62,145 nucleotides of DNA from Methylacidimicrobium fagopyrum. Lineage in GTDB: Bacteria > Verrucomicrobiota > Verrucomicrobiia > Limisphaerales > UBA11358. Shown here in pieces: positions 25,755-34,808 of the stretch. The translations under genes and the position numbers were made by a program. The DNA lies in assembly GCA_026225255.1 (NCBI GenBank), contig JAMFSJ010000054.1, forward strand, positions 1 to 62,145, written 5' to 3'. Position 1 is the stretch's first letter; every line of letters starts with the position of its first letter. The notes beneath the pieces were generated by a model. The model saw nothing but the letters and a program-made list of their open reading frames with translations. It did not search any database and was not told the DNA's origin.

Positions 25755-26659
25755 GCAGCAAGTTAAACATTACGGTGATGCTGGGCGGCCCGAGCGCTGA
25801 GCGCGAAGTCTCGTTGCGCACGGGCGCGGCGGTGGCGAAGGCATTGCGTTCGCTGGGTCATGACGTGACGGAAGTTGATCCGCAAAACAGCACGTTCACG
25901 TTGCCGCCAAAGACGGATGTCGTATTTCTCGCGTTGCACGGAACTTATGGCGAAGACGGCACGGTGCAAAAGCAGTTGGATGAACTGGGCGTGATCTACA
26001 CGGGCTGCGATGCGGAAGCGAGCCGCATCGCGTTTGACAAAGTGTTGACGAAAGAGGCGTGCATCCAGGCCGGGGTGCCGACCGCAAAATTCCTCACGGT
26101 GACTTCGCCGCAGACGCCGTTTCCAAAAAATCTTTTGCCGCCGCTCGTCGCTAAACCATCGCGGCAAGGCTCGAGCGTGGGATTGCAATTTATTGAGCGC
26201 ATCGAGGAATGGCCGAACGCGTTGGTCGAATCGTTGAAGTTTGATTCGGAAGTTTTGATTGAAGAAAAAATCATCGGCCGCGAGACGACGGTCGCCATTG
26301 TGGGCGGCGAGGCGTTTCCGGTCGTGGAGATTTGTCCCAAAGCCGGCACGGGCACTTACGATTACAAAAATAAATACACGACCGGCGCGACGGAATATTT
26401 TTGCCCGGCGGATTTTGATGCCGCAACCACGCGCGCGATTCAAGCCGCTGCGCTCGGTGCGTTTAAGGCGGTGAATGCACGCGATTATGCGCGGGTGGAT
26501 GTGATGGTGCGCGCCGATGGCTCCCCGGTGGTGTTGGAAGTCAACACGCTGCCCGGCATGACCGAAACGAGTTTGCTGCCGAAAGCGGCGGCGGCGGCGG
26601 GATTGAATTACGCCGAGTTGTGCCAGCGCATGATTGATCTGGCGTTGCGGCGGAAATAA
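25751..26659 (+). CDS. ddl: D-alanine--D-alanine ligase
   Basis: This ATP-grasp enzyme makes the D-Ala-D-Ala dipeptide used by MurF. Motifs: LGGPSAEREVSLRTG (about 7-21), ALHGTYGEDGTVQ (about 58-70), KPSRQGSSVGL, LIEEKIIGRETTVAI and the C-terminal LEVNTLPGMTETSLLP with the metal-binding residues. At 302 residues it is the short DdlB type typical of dcw clusters. Its start overlaps the toxin stop codon. Confidence 0.95.
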   Translation: MSSKLNITVMLGGPSAEREVSLRTGAAVAKALRSLGHDVTEVDPQNSTFTLPPKTDVVFLALHGTYGEDGTVQKQLDELGVIYTGCDAEASRIAFDKVLTKEACIQAGVPTAKFLTVTSPQTPFPKNLLPPLVAKPSRQGSSVGLQFIERIEEWPNALVESLKFDSEVLIEEKIIGRETTVAIVGGEAFPVVEICPKAGTGTYDYKNKYTTGATEYFCPADFDAATTRAIQAAALGAFKAVNARDYARVDVMVRADGSPVVLEVNTLPGMTETSLLPKAAAAAGLNYAELCQRMIDLALRRK

Positions 26660-26668
26660 AAAATTAAC

Positions 26669-27637
26669 ATGTGGTTCAAGCGCGAAAATAAAAATCGTAA
26701 CCGGCGGGTGGGGCGGCAGCACGTTCTGGACGTGAAGCTGCGCTCAGATCAGGTGCGTGCAACGCGCATCCGGTTGGCGGCGATTGCGTGTGCGGTCGTG
26801 TTCGGCACGGTTTTCGGTTTGTATCTCATTTGGCGCACGGGTGAATTGGTGTTGAACAAATTCGTTTATGAAAATCAGGATTTTGCGATCCAGACCGTGC
26901 AAGTGCAGACGGATGGCGTGATTTCACCGGAACAATTACGGCGCTGGTCGCGCGTGAAAATCGGTTCCAATTTGATCGGTCTCGACCTGGCGGCGGTGAA
27001 GCGTGACTTGGAAATGGTGGATGCGATCAGTTCCGTTTCGGTGGAACGTGTGTTGCCGCAGACATTGAAAATCCGCGTGACGGAACGCACGCCGATCGCG
27101 CAAGTAAACGTGCCGCGCACGGATGTGACGGGCGGAATTGCGGTCACGGTTTTTCAATTGGACGCGAACAGCATGGTGATGTTGCCGCTCGATCCGCGTC
27201 AATGTTCGGCCCCGGTCGCGGCGACGGAAGCGCCCTTGCCGGTGATCACGGGTTTAAATTTGTTTCAATTACAGCCCGGTCATCACTTGGATTCAGCGCA
27301 GGTTTCGACGGCGTTAAAATTAATTTCCGCCTTCAGTCATTCGCCGATGTTCGGGCTGGTGGATTTGCGCCGGATTGATACTTCGGCGCCGGGCGTGGTC
27401 ATCGTCACGACGGGGCAGGGCAGTCAGATCACTTTCGGCTTGGATAAATTAGACCAGCAATTACAGCGCTGGCGTGGAATTTACGATTGGGGAATGCGTT
27501 CCGGCAAAACCATCGCGTCCGTAGATTTGGCGGTGGAAAATAATGTGCCGGTGAATTGGCTCATGGCCAATGTGACGCCGGACGCGCCCAAAAAACCGTT
27601 GGTAAAACCTGGTAAACCCCGGAGGAAAAATGTTTGA
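26669..27637 (+). CDS. ftsQ: FtsQ-like divisome protein (POTRA)
   Basis: Architecture of FtsQ: a basic cytoplasmic tail (KRENKNRNRRVGRQHV), one membrane helix (IACAVVFGTVFGLYLIW), a POTRA domain (about 65-140; IQTVQVQTDGVISPEQLRRW ... VERVLPQTLKIRVTERTPIA) and a beta domain to about residue 300. The position between ddl and ftsA, with an 8-bp overlap into ftsA, confirms it. FtsQ is the periplasmic hub that holds FtsB and FtsL. The C-terminal tail (KPLVKPGKPRRKN) is unusually basic. Confidence 0.88.
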   Translation: MWFKRENKNRNRRVGRQHVLDVKLRSDQVRATRIRLAAIACAVVFGTVFGLYLIWRTGELVLNKFVYENQDFAIQTVQVQTDGVISPEQLRRWSRVKIGSNLIGLDLAAVKRDLEMVDAISSVSVERVLPQTLKIRVTERTPIAQVNVPRTDVTGGIAVTVFQLDANSMVMLPLDPRQCSAPVAATEAPLPVITGLNLFQLQPGHHLDSAQVSTALKLISAFSHSPMFGLVDLRRIDTSAPGVVIVTTGQGSQITFGLDKLDQQLQRWRGIYDWGMRSGKTIASVDLAVENNVPVNWLMANVTPDAPKKPLVKPGKPRRKNV

Positions 27638-28877
27638 CGATGCTAACATCATAGCGGGACTCGAAATCGGCACGGCGAAAATCTGTGTCGTGGTCGGCGA
27701 ACAAACGGCGGACGGCGCGCCGAATATTATCGGCATCGGCCAGGCGCGTTCGCGCGGCGTGCGCAAGGGCGAGATCATTAATCACGAACAGGTCGAGGAA
27801 GATTTGCGCGCCGCGCTGGCGGAGGCCGAGGCGATGGCCGACGTGGAAATTCGCAGCGTTTATCTGGGCGTGAGCGGCAGCCACATCGGCGGTTTTAATA
27901 ATCGCGGCATGCACACCATTGTTTCTGCCGATCGCGAGATCACGGAGGACGATGTTCAGGACGTCACTAAAAATGCGAAGGCGATCCGCCTGCCCGCCGA
28001 GAACACGATCATTCACGCCGTGCGCCAACATTTTTTTGTGGACGGCCACGGCGATGTGCAAAGTCCGGTCGGGATGGTCGGTTCAAAATTGGAAGTGGAA
28101 ATGCACATTGTCCACGGCCACCAAAATCGTTTGCAGAATGCCATCCGCCTTGTGCGTGGCACGCAGCTTGAAGTGGACGAAATTGTTTTCAACGGCATCG
28201 CCTCCGCCCTCGCGTTGTTGAGCAACGAACAAAAAGAACTGGGCGCGCTCGTCATTGACCTCGGCGGCGGCACGACGGAATTTGTCGTGTATTCCGGCGG
28301 GGCGATTCGCCACGCCGGCGTGCTCGCGGTCGCGGGCGACCACGTTTCCAACGACCTTGCCTTCGGCCTGAAAGTGCCGTTGAGCCGCGCGGAAAAATTG
28401 AAATTGGAACACGGTTCCGCCCTCGTCACCGAAGCCGCCAAAAAGCAGACGATCAACACCACGAACGACCTCGGCCTCGTGCTCAATTCCATCAACGCCG
28501 GGCAATTGCAACGCATCATGTCGCTGCGCCTTGAGGAAATTTTTCAACTCATCGCCGACGATCTCGAACGCGTCGGTCTGACCGATTATTTGCGCGCCGG
28601 AGTTTTTCTCTGCGGCGGCAGTGCGCGGGTGCCGGGCCTCGTGCCGCTCGCGGAAAATATTTTTCAGATGCGCGTCATGCTCGGCCAAGCGGGCACGATC
28701 AGCGGACTCACCGCCGCGCTCGATCAACCGGAATTCGCCACCGCCATCGGCCTCGTGAAATATGGTTCGCTCAAAAAACGTCAACGCCGCGCCCGCCCGA
28801 CGATGTTTAAAGAAACCATTTCCAGCGGCACCGAAATTTTTAAAGACGTTTTTGGAAAATTGTTGAACCGTTCCTGA
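27630..28877 (+). CDS. ftsA: Cell division ATPase FtsA
   Basis: FtsA is the actin-like protein that tethers FtsZ to the membrane. The phosphate-binding loops are visible: IAGLEIGTAKICVVVGE at the N-terminus, VIDLGGGTTEFVVYSGG (about 206-222) and FLCGGSARVPGL (about 327-338). The 1C domain region and the C-terminal amphipathic, basic helix (EIFKDVFGKLLNRS) fit membrane binding. Length 415 is normal. The ATG at 27630 overlaps ftsQ by 8 bases and has one of the clearest ribosome sites in the cluster, GGAGG four bases before the start. Confidence 0.94.
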   Translation: MFDDANIIAGLEIGTAKICVVVGEQTADGAPNIIGIGQARSRGVRKGEIINHEQVEEDLRAALAEAEAMADVEIRSVYLGVSGSHIGGFNNRGMHTIVSADREITEDDVQDVTKNAKAIRLPAENTIIHAVRQHFFVDGHGDVQSPVGMVGSKLEVEMHIVHGHQNRLQNAIRLVRGTQLEVDEIVFNGIASALALLSNEQKELGALVIDLGGGTTEFVVYSGGAIRHAGVLAVAGDHVSNDLAFGLKVPLSRAEKLKLEHGSALVTEAAKKQTINTTNDLGLVLNSINAGQLQRIMSLRLEEIFQLIADDLERVGLTDYLRAGVFLCGGSARVPGLVPLAENIFQMRVMLGQAGTISGLTAALDQPEFATAIGLVKYGSLKKRQRRARPTMFKETISSGTEIFKDVFGKLLNRS

Positions 28878-28892
28878 ACTGAAAGGCTCGTC

Positions 28893-30128
28893 ATGGAAAC
28901 TGAAAATCAAAATCTGATTCTCGAAACGTCGCCCGCCGACGGACGGCTCGCGGTGAAAATTTTTGGTGTCGGCAATGCCGGCATCGAATTGCTGAGCACG
29001 CTCGCCACGCCGGAATTTGCCGACGCTGAATTTGCCGTCATCAACACGGAAGCCGCGTCGCTCGCGACTTCGGCCGCGCCCGTAAAAATCCATCTTGAGA
29101 ACAAATTGCTGCGCGGACTCGGGTCCGGTGGCGATCCCGACCGCAGCGGCGCGTTGGCCGAGGAACAATTTGCCACGCTGAAATCAACGTGCGCCGGCGC
29201 CGATGTCGTTTTCATCGTGGCCGGACTCGGTGGCGGCGCTGGCAGCGGCATCAGTCCCGTGCTCGCCCGCGCCGCGCGCGAAGCGGGGGCGCTCGTGCTC
29301 GCGTTCGTTTCGCAACCGTTTGAATGCGAAGGCAACCGTCGCGAAGCGCAGGCGCAAACCGCGTTGGCCCAGCTCAAAGCCAATGCTGACAGTGTGATTT
29401 GTCTGCCGAATCAGAAAATTTTCAAACTCATTGACGAGAACACCAGCGTGCTCGACACCTTCCGCGTCACTGGCGGTTTTCTCATCGAAGGCGTGCGCGG
29501 CGTCTGGCAAATGCTCACGCGCCCCGGCTTGATCCAGGTTCACTTCGCCGATTTGTGCAATCTGCTCCGCGACCGCCACGCCGAAAGCACGTTCGCTTTT
29601 GTGGAAACCGCCGGTCCCGCCCGTTCGCGCGAAGCGGTGGAAAAAATTCTCGCGCATCCGCTGTTCGATGATGGCCGCGCGTTGACCGAATCCGACGCCA
29701 TCCTCGTGAACCTCACGGCGGGCAACGACCTGACGATGTCCGAAGTCAGCCGCGTGATGGAACAGATCAAACGTCAGTGCGTCCGGGCCCAGATCATCAT
29801 GGGCGCTGCGATGTCGGCTGATTTTAAGAATCGTCTCTGCGTCACCGTCATAGCTGCGAAACAAACCGGCGCGCCGCCCGCCCCCGCCAGCCAAGTCGCG
29901 CCGCGCACCGAAACCATCACGGGAACATCACCCGCGCCCGCCGCCCGCCGCAACGCGCCGTTGGACAACAACCCGCGCAAAAAGACGACGATTAAAAAAC
30001 CGGTGCAAGCGCAACTGCCTTTCACCATTGTCTCCAAAGGCCGCTTCGACAAAAGCGAACCGACGCTGCACCACGGCGAAGACCTGGACGTCCCGACTTT
30101 TATCCGCCGTGGAATTGCGCTGAATTAA
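28893..30128 (+). CDS. ftsZ: Divergent FtsZ with altered catalytic T7 loop
   Basis: This 411-residue tubulin homologue ends the division cluster. The tubulin signature is GLGGGAGSG (111-119), with Ala replacing Thr of GGGTGS. The T1 loop is reduced to GVGNAGIEL rather than the usual run of glycines. The T7 synergy loop reads LIQVHFADL: by alignment with the usual NVDFADV, the first Asn is Gln (Q215), the first catalytic Asp is His (H217), and only D220 is kept. The C-terminal peptide EDLDVPTFIRRGIALN matches the conserved FtsA-binding tail, after a Pro/Lys-rich linker. Position and tail show it is the divisome FtsZ. Verrucomicrobial FtsZ is known to be divergent. Whether it still hydrolyses GTP efficiently is uncertain. 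Confidence 0.9.
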   Translation: METENQNLILETSPADGRLAVKIFGVGNAGIELLSTLATPEFADAEFAVINTEAASLATSAAPVKIHLENKLLRGLGSGGDPDRSGALAEEQFATLKSTCAGADVVFIVAGLGGGAGSGISPVLARAAREAGALVLAFVSQPFECEGNRREAQAQTALAQLKANADSVICLPNQKIFKLIDENTSVLDTFRVTGGFLIEGVRGVWQMLTRPGLIQVHFADLCNLLRDRHAESTFAFVETAGPARSREAVEKILAHPLFDDGRALTESDAILVNLTAGNDLTMSEVSRVMEQIKRQCVRAQIIMGAAMSADFKNRLCVTVIAAKQTGAPPAPASQVAPRTETITGTSPAPAARRNAPLDNNPRKKTTIKKPVQAQLPFTIVSKGRFDKSEPTLHHGEDLDVPTFIRRGIALN

Positions 30129-30139
30129 GATTAAGCTCT

Positions 30140-30180
30140 TCAGGGAGGGACGGCGTGCAGCCTTCCCTGATTTGAGTTTT
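30140..30180 (+). terminator. Likely terminator at the end of the dcw cluster
   Basis: TCAGGGA (30140-30146) pairs with TCCCTGA (30164-30170), followed by TTTGAGTTTT. It sits 12 bases after the ftsZ stop codon and may work in both directions, since a minus-strand gene ends at 30190. Confidence 0.6.
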
Positions 30181-30189
30181 AGGCGAAGT

Positions 30190-32202
30190 TTATGTAAGTT
30201 CAGGAATGCCAAGTTCAATTAAATAATTGAAGGTGGGATCATAATAAGCGGAACTCCGAGTTGGATCCGTAGGCTCTCCTGGTGGAACAAAAATGACCAT
30301 TCCCTGGCGTGCTCGTGTTAGTAAAACTCGATACGCATTGCGAAGGTAATTTTGGTTTTCGGATTTATGGATATCAGTCCATCGACTGCCGCGAAAATCG
30401 TGAAAGCTCCAACCAGAATCTGAGAAGCGCAAATCTCCATCCCATGTAACACAGGTCCAGTCCAGTTCGAGTCCTTGAACCTGAAACTCTGTAGCTGCGT
30501 CTTCGAGATAATAGCTTGAGCGAGTGTCTTCCTTCTCGTTTAGAAACCAGTGCACGGGATCGACATTTACTCGAATATCAATGGCATGCGGTTTTAGCCT
30601 TTGTGCTTTTGATGAGGCTACCAATCCAAAACGTTGAGACCCTCGTGCGCGGGAACGAACCCATTGTTTTGCAAGATTCAAGTCACGCGTGATAGCTATT
30701 GGGTAACGATGAGAAAACTCACTAAATATTTCACGAGCTTGTTCTTTTTCACAATCGAGCAAGGCCTTGACGAAAGCTGAAACATTTTCAGCTCGAAAAG
30801 AACGCATTGAAACAGCGAGGTGCAGGCAGTCATCAAGATGTTTGTCCTGACGTTGGCCAATTTGATCTAGCACTTTGCCGGCTGCATATTCGCTGTCGGT
30901 AAGCCGCGAAGAAATATACATGTGCCAATGGGAGAATGCCGTGTTTATGGCTTCAAGCCACGCATCAATTCCAGCTTCACCAATGTTTATTTCTTGTCCG
31001 CCGCCGACTAAACAAATGATTACCGCCCAATCTTTGTGGCGATCCATGCAAGAAATCAGAAACTCCGGCTCAGATTGAGAAAAGCCCTTTCGATTCTTTT
31101 TTCGCTGCATGAAATTTGCAGTTTGATTTAGATTCCAAGCGCGTTGTGCTTCGTCGAAAATAACTACGTGTTCTATTGGTGGAGCTGAAGTGTCCAAAGC
31201 ATCATCACGGAAGTGATGAACATTTTGGATAAAGGCCTTCACACTTTCTCCTATCTCTCCTTTACGAACCTTCTCGCCTTTTAATTTACGGCGATTGAAT
31301 TCGTCACGAGTTAAGGCTTCGCGAAGCACATCCACTAGCGGACCGTTTCCAGAAAGAAATACGGCGTGTGTTGGTTCGTCATGGTTTCTGCGGCGAGTGG
31401 CGACATTCAAGCCAACCAAGGTTTTGCCAGCGCCCGGAACGCCGGTGACAAAACAAATTATTTTTCGCCCAAGCATTTTTGCTTCATCTACTAATTCTTC
31501 GATGCGTCGCGATGTTACTTGAAGATTTCGCCTGCTGGCATCAAAAGTCTTTATCGCTTCAACTGAGTGGTGTGCGTAAAGCGACCGGGCAGCTTCTATG
31601 ATGGTTGGAGTTGGATGATAAGGTGCGTTCGCCCATTGATTTTCATTGAGTGCTGTGCCGGAGATTTGTTGCAGTGTCGCGTCTATTACTTTGCGAAATT
31701 TTTCTAAATTAACCTGAATCGGCCTATAAACATTGTCGGAATCAACTTGAAGTGGGGTTGTCTCCAATTCTTTATTGTTTGTGGCAATTAAAATTGGAAC
31801 GAGCGAAGCGTGGTGACTAGCTTCATGGAAGTTTTTAAGATCGAGCGCATAATCCCAGACTTGCTCAATGGCTGCGCGTTCAAATTCTGATTCTCCAACT
31901 TTGAATTCCACCACGAATACAACTGGCCCAATGAGCAGCACAGCATCAATCCGCCGCCCCATCCGCGGAATGTTAAACTCTAAAAGCACTCCACCGACTA
32001 AATCGCTCAAGGCGGATTGTAAGAATTCGATTTGTTTTATCCACGCATCACGTTGCGTTGGAATTAGGTCGAAATCATTTCGCTTAGCTAATTGAGCAAA
32101 GATTGTGTCCGCAGCACTTTTAAGAAAATCGGCAATGGATGCGCTATACCAAGCACGCAAAGAAGAAATTTCAGAGCCAGTGGTTTTCGGCGTTAATTCC
32201 AT
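30190..32202 (-). CDS. DUF2075-type P-loop nuclease-helicase
   Basis: About 670 residues in two parts. The N-terminal 200 include a PD-(D/E)xK-like nuclease core (GRRIDAVLLIGPVVFVVEFK; D86, E99 and K101 from the chosen start). The rest is a superfamily 1-like NTPase of the DUF2075 class, with Walker A GVPGAGKT (about 254-261), Walker B-like VVIFDEAQRAW, and a C-terminal RVLLTRARQGMVIFVP typical of UvrD-like helicases. I prefer the ATG encoding MELTPKTTG; the frame is open to 32298 and would then overlap the divergent gene. Proteins of this type occur in defence and restriction islands, but nothing else here proves that role. Base composition is visibly more AT-rich than the flanking dcw and flagellar genes, which suggests transfer. 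Confidence 0.85.
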   Translation of the reverse strand: MELTPKTTGSEISSLRAWYSASIADFLKSAADTIFAQLAKRNDFDLIPTQRDAWIKQIEFLQSALSDLVGGVLLEFNIPRMGRRIDAVLLIGPVVFVVEFKVGESEFERAAIEQVWDYALDLKNFHEASHHASLVPILIATNNKELETTPLQVDSDNVYRPIQVNLEKFRKVIDATLQQISGTALNENQWANAPYHPTPTIIEAARSLYAHHSVEAIKTFDASRRNLQVTSRRIEELVDEAKMLGRKIICFVTGVPGAGKTLVGLNVATRRRNHDEPTHAVFLSGNGPLVDVLREALTRDEFNRRKLKGEKVRKGEIGESVKAFIQNVHHFRDDALDTSAPPIEHVVIFDEAQRAWNLNQTANFMQRKKNRKGFSQSEPEFLISCMDRHKDWAVIICLVGGGQEINIGEAGIDAWLEAINTAFSHWHMYISSRLTDSEYAAGKVLDQIGQRQDKHLDDCLHLAVSMRSFRAENVSAFVKALLDCEKEQAREIFSEFSHRYPIAITRDLNLAKQWVRSRARGSQRFGLVASSKAQRLKPHAIDIRVNVDPVHWFLNEKEDTRSSYYLEDAATEFQVQGLELDWTCVTWDGDLRFSDSGWSFHDFRGSRWTDIHKSENQNYLRNAYRVLLTRARQGMVIFVPPGEPTDPTRSSAYYDPTFNYLIELGIPELT

Positions 32203-32290
32203 TTCGAGCCAGGTTGGCTGACTACTGGGGAAAAAAGAAGCCTGAAAATTCTTGAGCCCTTTGTTATTTTTCGTAGTCGTCGTCACATTT

Positions 32291-32572
32291 ATGAACACCT
32301 CATTTTATAGCATTTTCCTTGATACCCTTTGCGAAGGACGAATTCCAGCGTGGCATGACGAAAAGCAAATGCCAGTTGTTTATCCAACTTATGAAGCAGC
32401 CCAACGTGAGATTGCTGATGAGGTGATGGAAAAGTTACAACAGTTTCTTGATGGTGATCGCGATTTTGAAGATGCGATGGCGGTTGAAGATTATATTCTG
32501 CCAGTAGAAGTCCTTCTAGACGGTTCTATTATGGATGAGGATGGGAATCGATATGGAAGAAAAGAATCTTGA
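32291..32572 (+). CDS. Small acidic protein of unknown function, divergent from the nuclease-helicase
   Basis: A 93-residue protein starting MNTSFYSIFLDTLCEGR. It is acidic, with the pattern YEAAQREIADEVMEKLQQFL ... FEDAMAVEDYILPVEVLLDG ... DEDGNRYGR. I recall similar small proteins in other genomes but know no function. It diverges from the DUF2075 gene across about 90 bases and shares its AT-rich composition, so the two may have arrived together. A partner or inhibitor role is only a guess. Confidence 0.65.
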   Translation: MNTSFYSIFLDTLCEGRIPAWHDEKQMPVVYPTYEAAQREIADEVMEKLQQFLDGDRDFEDAMAVEDYILPVEVLLDGSIMDEDGNRYGRKES

Positions 32573-32805
32573 AGTTTCATTCTAGGAAAATTTAGTAAGT
32601 AATTAAGCTCCCCGATCGAAGCGGAGAGGGAAGGTTGCTCCGGCGCATCAAAAAAGCGGCGACCATTGCTGGAAGTCGCTGCAAGGCTCGGGGTAATTAA
32701 CCGCGGAATACCCGAAATATGTGAATGAAAACCGCTTTCTGCTTGCGTCGTTTGCGGTTGAAAGCGCCCGGCTGTTATCGCTCCAGCAGCCGCTCTATTC
32801 TGCCT

Positions 32806-33108
32806 TTACTTCGCCTTCACTGCTTCGTCATACACGCAGGCCAGTTCCATGATCTGGCCGCAACTGCATTGGATGCGGATGTTCGTGATGCGTTCGCCGT
32901 CGCGTTGCACGGTCAGGCGCGGTTCGCAATTGGTTTTGTGCAATGACTCGTTCAAGCCCGCCGCGCTAGAGGCGACTTGGCTCAAGGTTTGAAACGGCGG
33001 CGCAGCGGTTTCACGCGGGATGACGGTGACGCGGAATTCGCGGTTCTTTTCCTCGGCGGTTATCTCGGCCGTGAGCGGCATGAATAATTCAGTTTTTTGT
33101 AGAGTCAT
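32806..33108 (-). CDS. Short unknown protein at the end of the flagellar operon
   Basis: A 100-residue protein whose ATG overlaps the motB stop codon (4 bases), so it is translated with motB. It has no signal peptide. The C-terminal half has a CSCGQIMEL motif with Cys residues after a beta-rich stretch (EPRLTVQRDGERITNIRIQ), which might bind a metal. I do not recognise the family. Its constant coupling to motB suggests a small flagellar or motility accessory role. Confidence 0.72.
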   Translation of the reverse strand: MTLQKTELFMPLTAEITAEEKNREFRVTVIPRETAAPPFQTLSQVASSAAGLNESLHKTNCEPRLTVQRDGERITNIRIQCSCGQIMELACVYDEAVKAK

Positions 33109-33938
33109 GGCGAGGTGGCCGCGGGCGGCGCAGGGGGTGGTTGAGTGGTCGGGCCGGTGGGTTGATTGGCCGTCGGGTCAGCGGTTTGGGCGCCCGACTG
33201 GTTGGACAGCGCTTGGACGGATTCTTTTAATTTAAGCAGGACCGTGACGCGCCGATTAATTTCATCGTCGGGTTCGTAACCGGCCATGGGCGAGGTGTCG
33301 CCGAAACCGGAGACTTTGAAAATTTGTTTGTCGTGCACGCCGCTATCTTCGAGCGTGCGGCGGGCGATGTTGGCGCGTTCGGTGGATAATTCCCATTTGC
33401 CGTGCGTCGCGCCCCCGGCCTCGGTTTTGGATTCGGTGTGACCTTCGATTTCGATGTGGAACGTGGTGTAGCGCGAGATTTCCCACGCGAGCGTGCGAAA
33501 AACCCAGGAGCCGTAATCGGTGAAGAGCGGCGTGTTCGGATGGAAAATCGGCTTTTGCGCGCGGTCAAAAACATTGATGTTCAAACCCTCGGGCGTGAGC
33601 TCGATTTTGACGCTGGACACATCTTCGTTTTGTTTGAGCAAGCGGCTCAAATCATCGCTCAAGTGCCGCATAGTTTCCATTTCCACGGCGGAGATGGATT
33701 GGAATTGGCCTTGCTGTTTATAGGAAGCCGAGGCGTCGTTGTTCGGGATGATGCCGACGGATTCTTTGGTGACGTTGGAGAAGGGATTGCGGAACGCGCG
33801 TTCCACCGCTTCCTTGATCTTAACATCCTGCGACGTGAGCCAGAGGCAAAGAAACAACGCCATCATCGCCGTGACGAAGTCGGCGTAGGCGACTTTCCAC
33901 GAACCGCCGTGATGTGCGTGCTTGGCTTTTTTTTTCAC
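33105..33938 (-). CDS. motB: Flagellar stator protein MotB
   Basis: MotB anchors the proton- or sodium-driven stator to peptidoglycan. The N-terminal helix carries the essential Asp in YADFVTAMMALFLCLWL (D20). After a plug and linker region, an OmpA-like peptidoglycan-binding domain follows (about 140-245; FHIEIEGHTES, WELSTERANIARRTLEDSGV, GYEPDDEINRRVTVLL). The C-terminal 30 residues are Pro/Thr-rich (TQPPPAPPAA). It follows motA by 12 bases. Confidence 0.94.
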   Translation of the reverse strand: MKKKAKHAHHGGSWKVAYADFVTAMMALFLCLWLTSQDVKIKEAVERAFRNPFSNVTKESVGIIPNNDASASYKQQGQFQSISAVEMETMRHLSDDLSRLLKQNEDVSSVKIELTPEGLNINVFDRAQKPIFHPNTPLFTDYGSWVFRTLAWEISRYTTFHIEIEGHTESKTEAGGATHGKWELSTERANIARRTLEDSGVHDKQIFKVSGFGDTSPMAGYEPDDEINRRVTVLLKLKESVQALSNQSGAQTADPTANQPTGPTTQPPPAPPAATSP

Positions 33939-33950
33939 AGTTCAAGCGCC

Positions 33951-34808
33951 TCAACTCTTGAGCGATTTGAGCATGGTTTCCATGTCGTTCGCGCTGGGGC
34001 GCATATCGCTGCTCAAGCCGCGTCGCCCCAATTCCACCGCGGTCACCGGTGCCATGCCGCCGGCGAAACCGGTCACGCAGGCCGCAATGCATTTGGTGTA
34101 ATCCATCTCCGCCGTTTTGACGAATTGCAGATTCACCGCGAGCGGGCTCAAAAATCCGTAAGCGATCAAGATGCCGAGGAATGTGCCGACGAGCGCCGCG
34201 GCGACCTCGATGCCGATCTCTTCCACCGGCCCGGAAATCGCCGCCATCGTGATGATGATGCCCAACACGGCGGCCACGATGCCGAAGCCCGGCATGGCAT
34301 CCGCCGTGCGCGTCAAAACATCCACCGGCGCGTGATGTTCCACTTCCAATTGTTCCAATTCCGCATCGAGCAACAGGCGTAATTGATCCGGTTTAATTTT
34401 GCCGTCGATGATCGGACGCAAGCTGCCGCACAAAAATTCCACCGAGTGATGATCGTTCAAAAAGTTGGGATATTTTTTGAAGATAGAACTTTTCTCCGGC
34501 TCCAAAACGTGTTCTTCCAACGCAATCATGCCGTTGCGGCGACCGAGCATGAACAATTCGTAAAGCAGTTTTAATAAGTCTTCGTAAGCCGTGCGATTAT
34601 ACGGCGCGCCTTTCAAACACAGTTTCATGCCGCCGACCAGTTCCTTGAGCACTTTGATGGGCGACATGATGATCAACGCGCCCAACGCGCCGCCGCCGAT
34701 GATGAGCAATTCGTTGGGATGCACCAAAACCGCGAGATGACCGCCGCCGAAGACGAAGCCGCCAAAGACGCAGAAACAAACCACGCAAATGCCGATGATG
34801 AGAATCAT
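33951..34808 (-). CDS. motA: Flagellar stator protein MotA
   Basis: The 285-residue MotA has four membrane helices: two near the N-terminus (ILIIGICVVCFCVFGGFVFG, LLIIGGGALGALIIMSPI), a cytoplasmic domain with AELEQLEVEHH, and two near the C-terminus (MPGFGIVAAVLGIIITM, VGTFLGILIAYGFLSPLA) carrying the family prolines. It overlaps the end of fliA by 4 bases and precedes motB, giving a translationally coupled fliA-motA-motB set. MotA and MotB together form the ion channel that drives rotation. Confidence 0.94.
   Translation of the reverse strand: MILIIGICVVCFCVFGGFVFGGGHLAVLVHPNELLIIGGGALGALIIMSPIKVLKELVGGMKLCLKGAPYNRTAYEDLLKLLYELFMLGRRNGMIALEEHVLEPEKSSIFKKYPNFLNDHHSVEFLCGSLRPIIDGKIKPDQLRLLLDAELEQLEVEHHAPVDVLTRTADAMPGFGIVAAVLGIIITMAAISGPVEEIGIEVAAALVGTFLGILIAYGFLSPLAVNLQFVKTAEMDYTKCIAACVTGFAGGMAPVTAVELGRRGLSSDMRPSANDMETMLKSLKS

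Noticed and set aside
32725..32946. Plus-strand 73-codon frame opposite the motB-linked gene
   Set aside because: Most of it is antisense to the small gene coupled to motB, and it has no features of its own.
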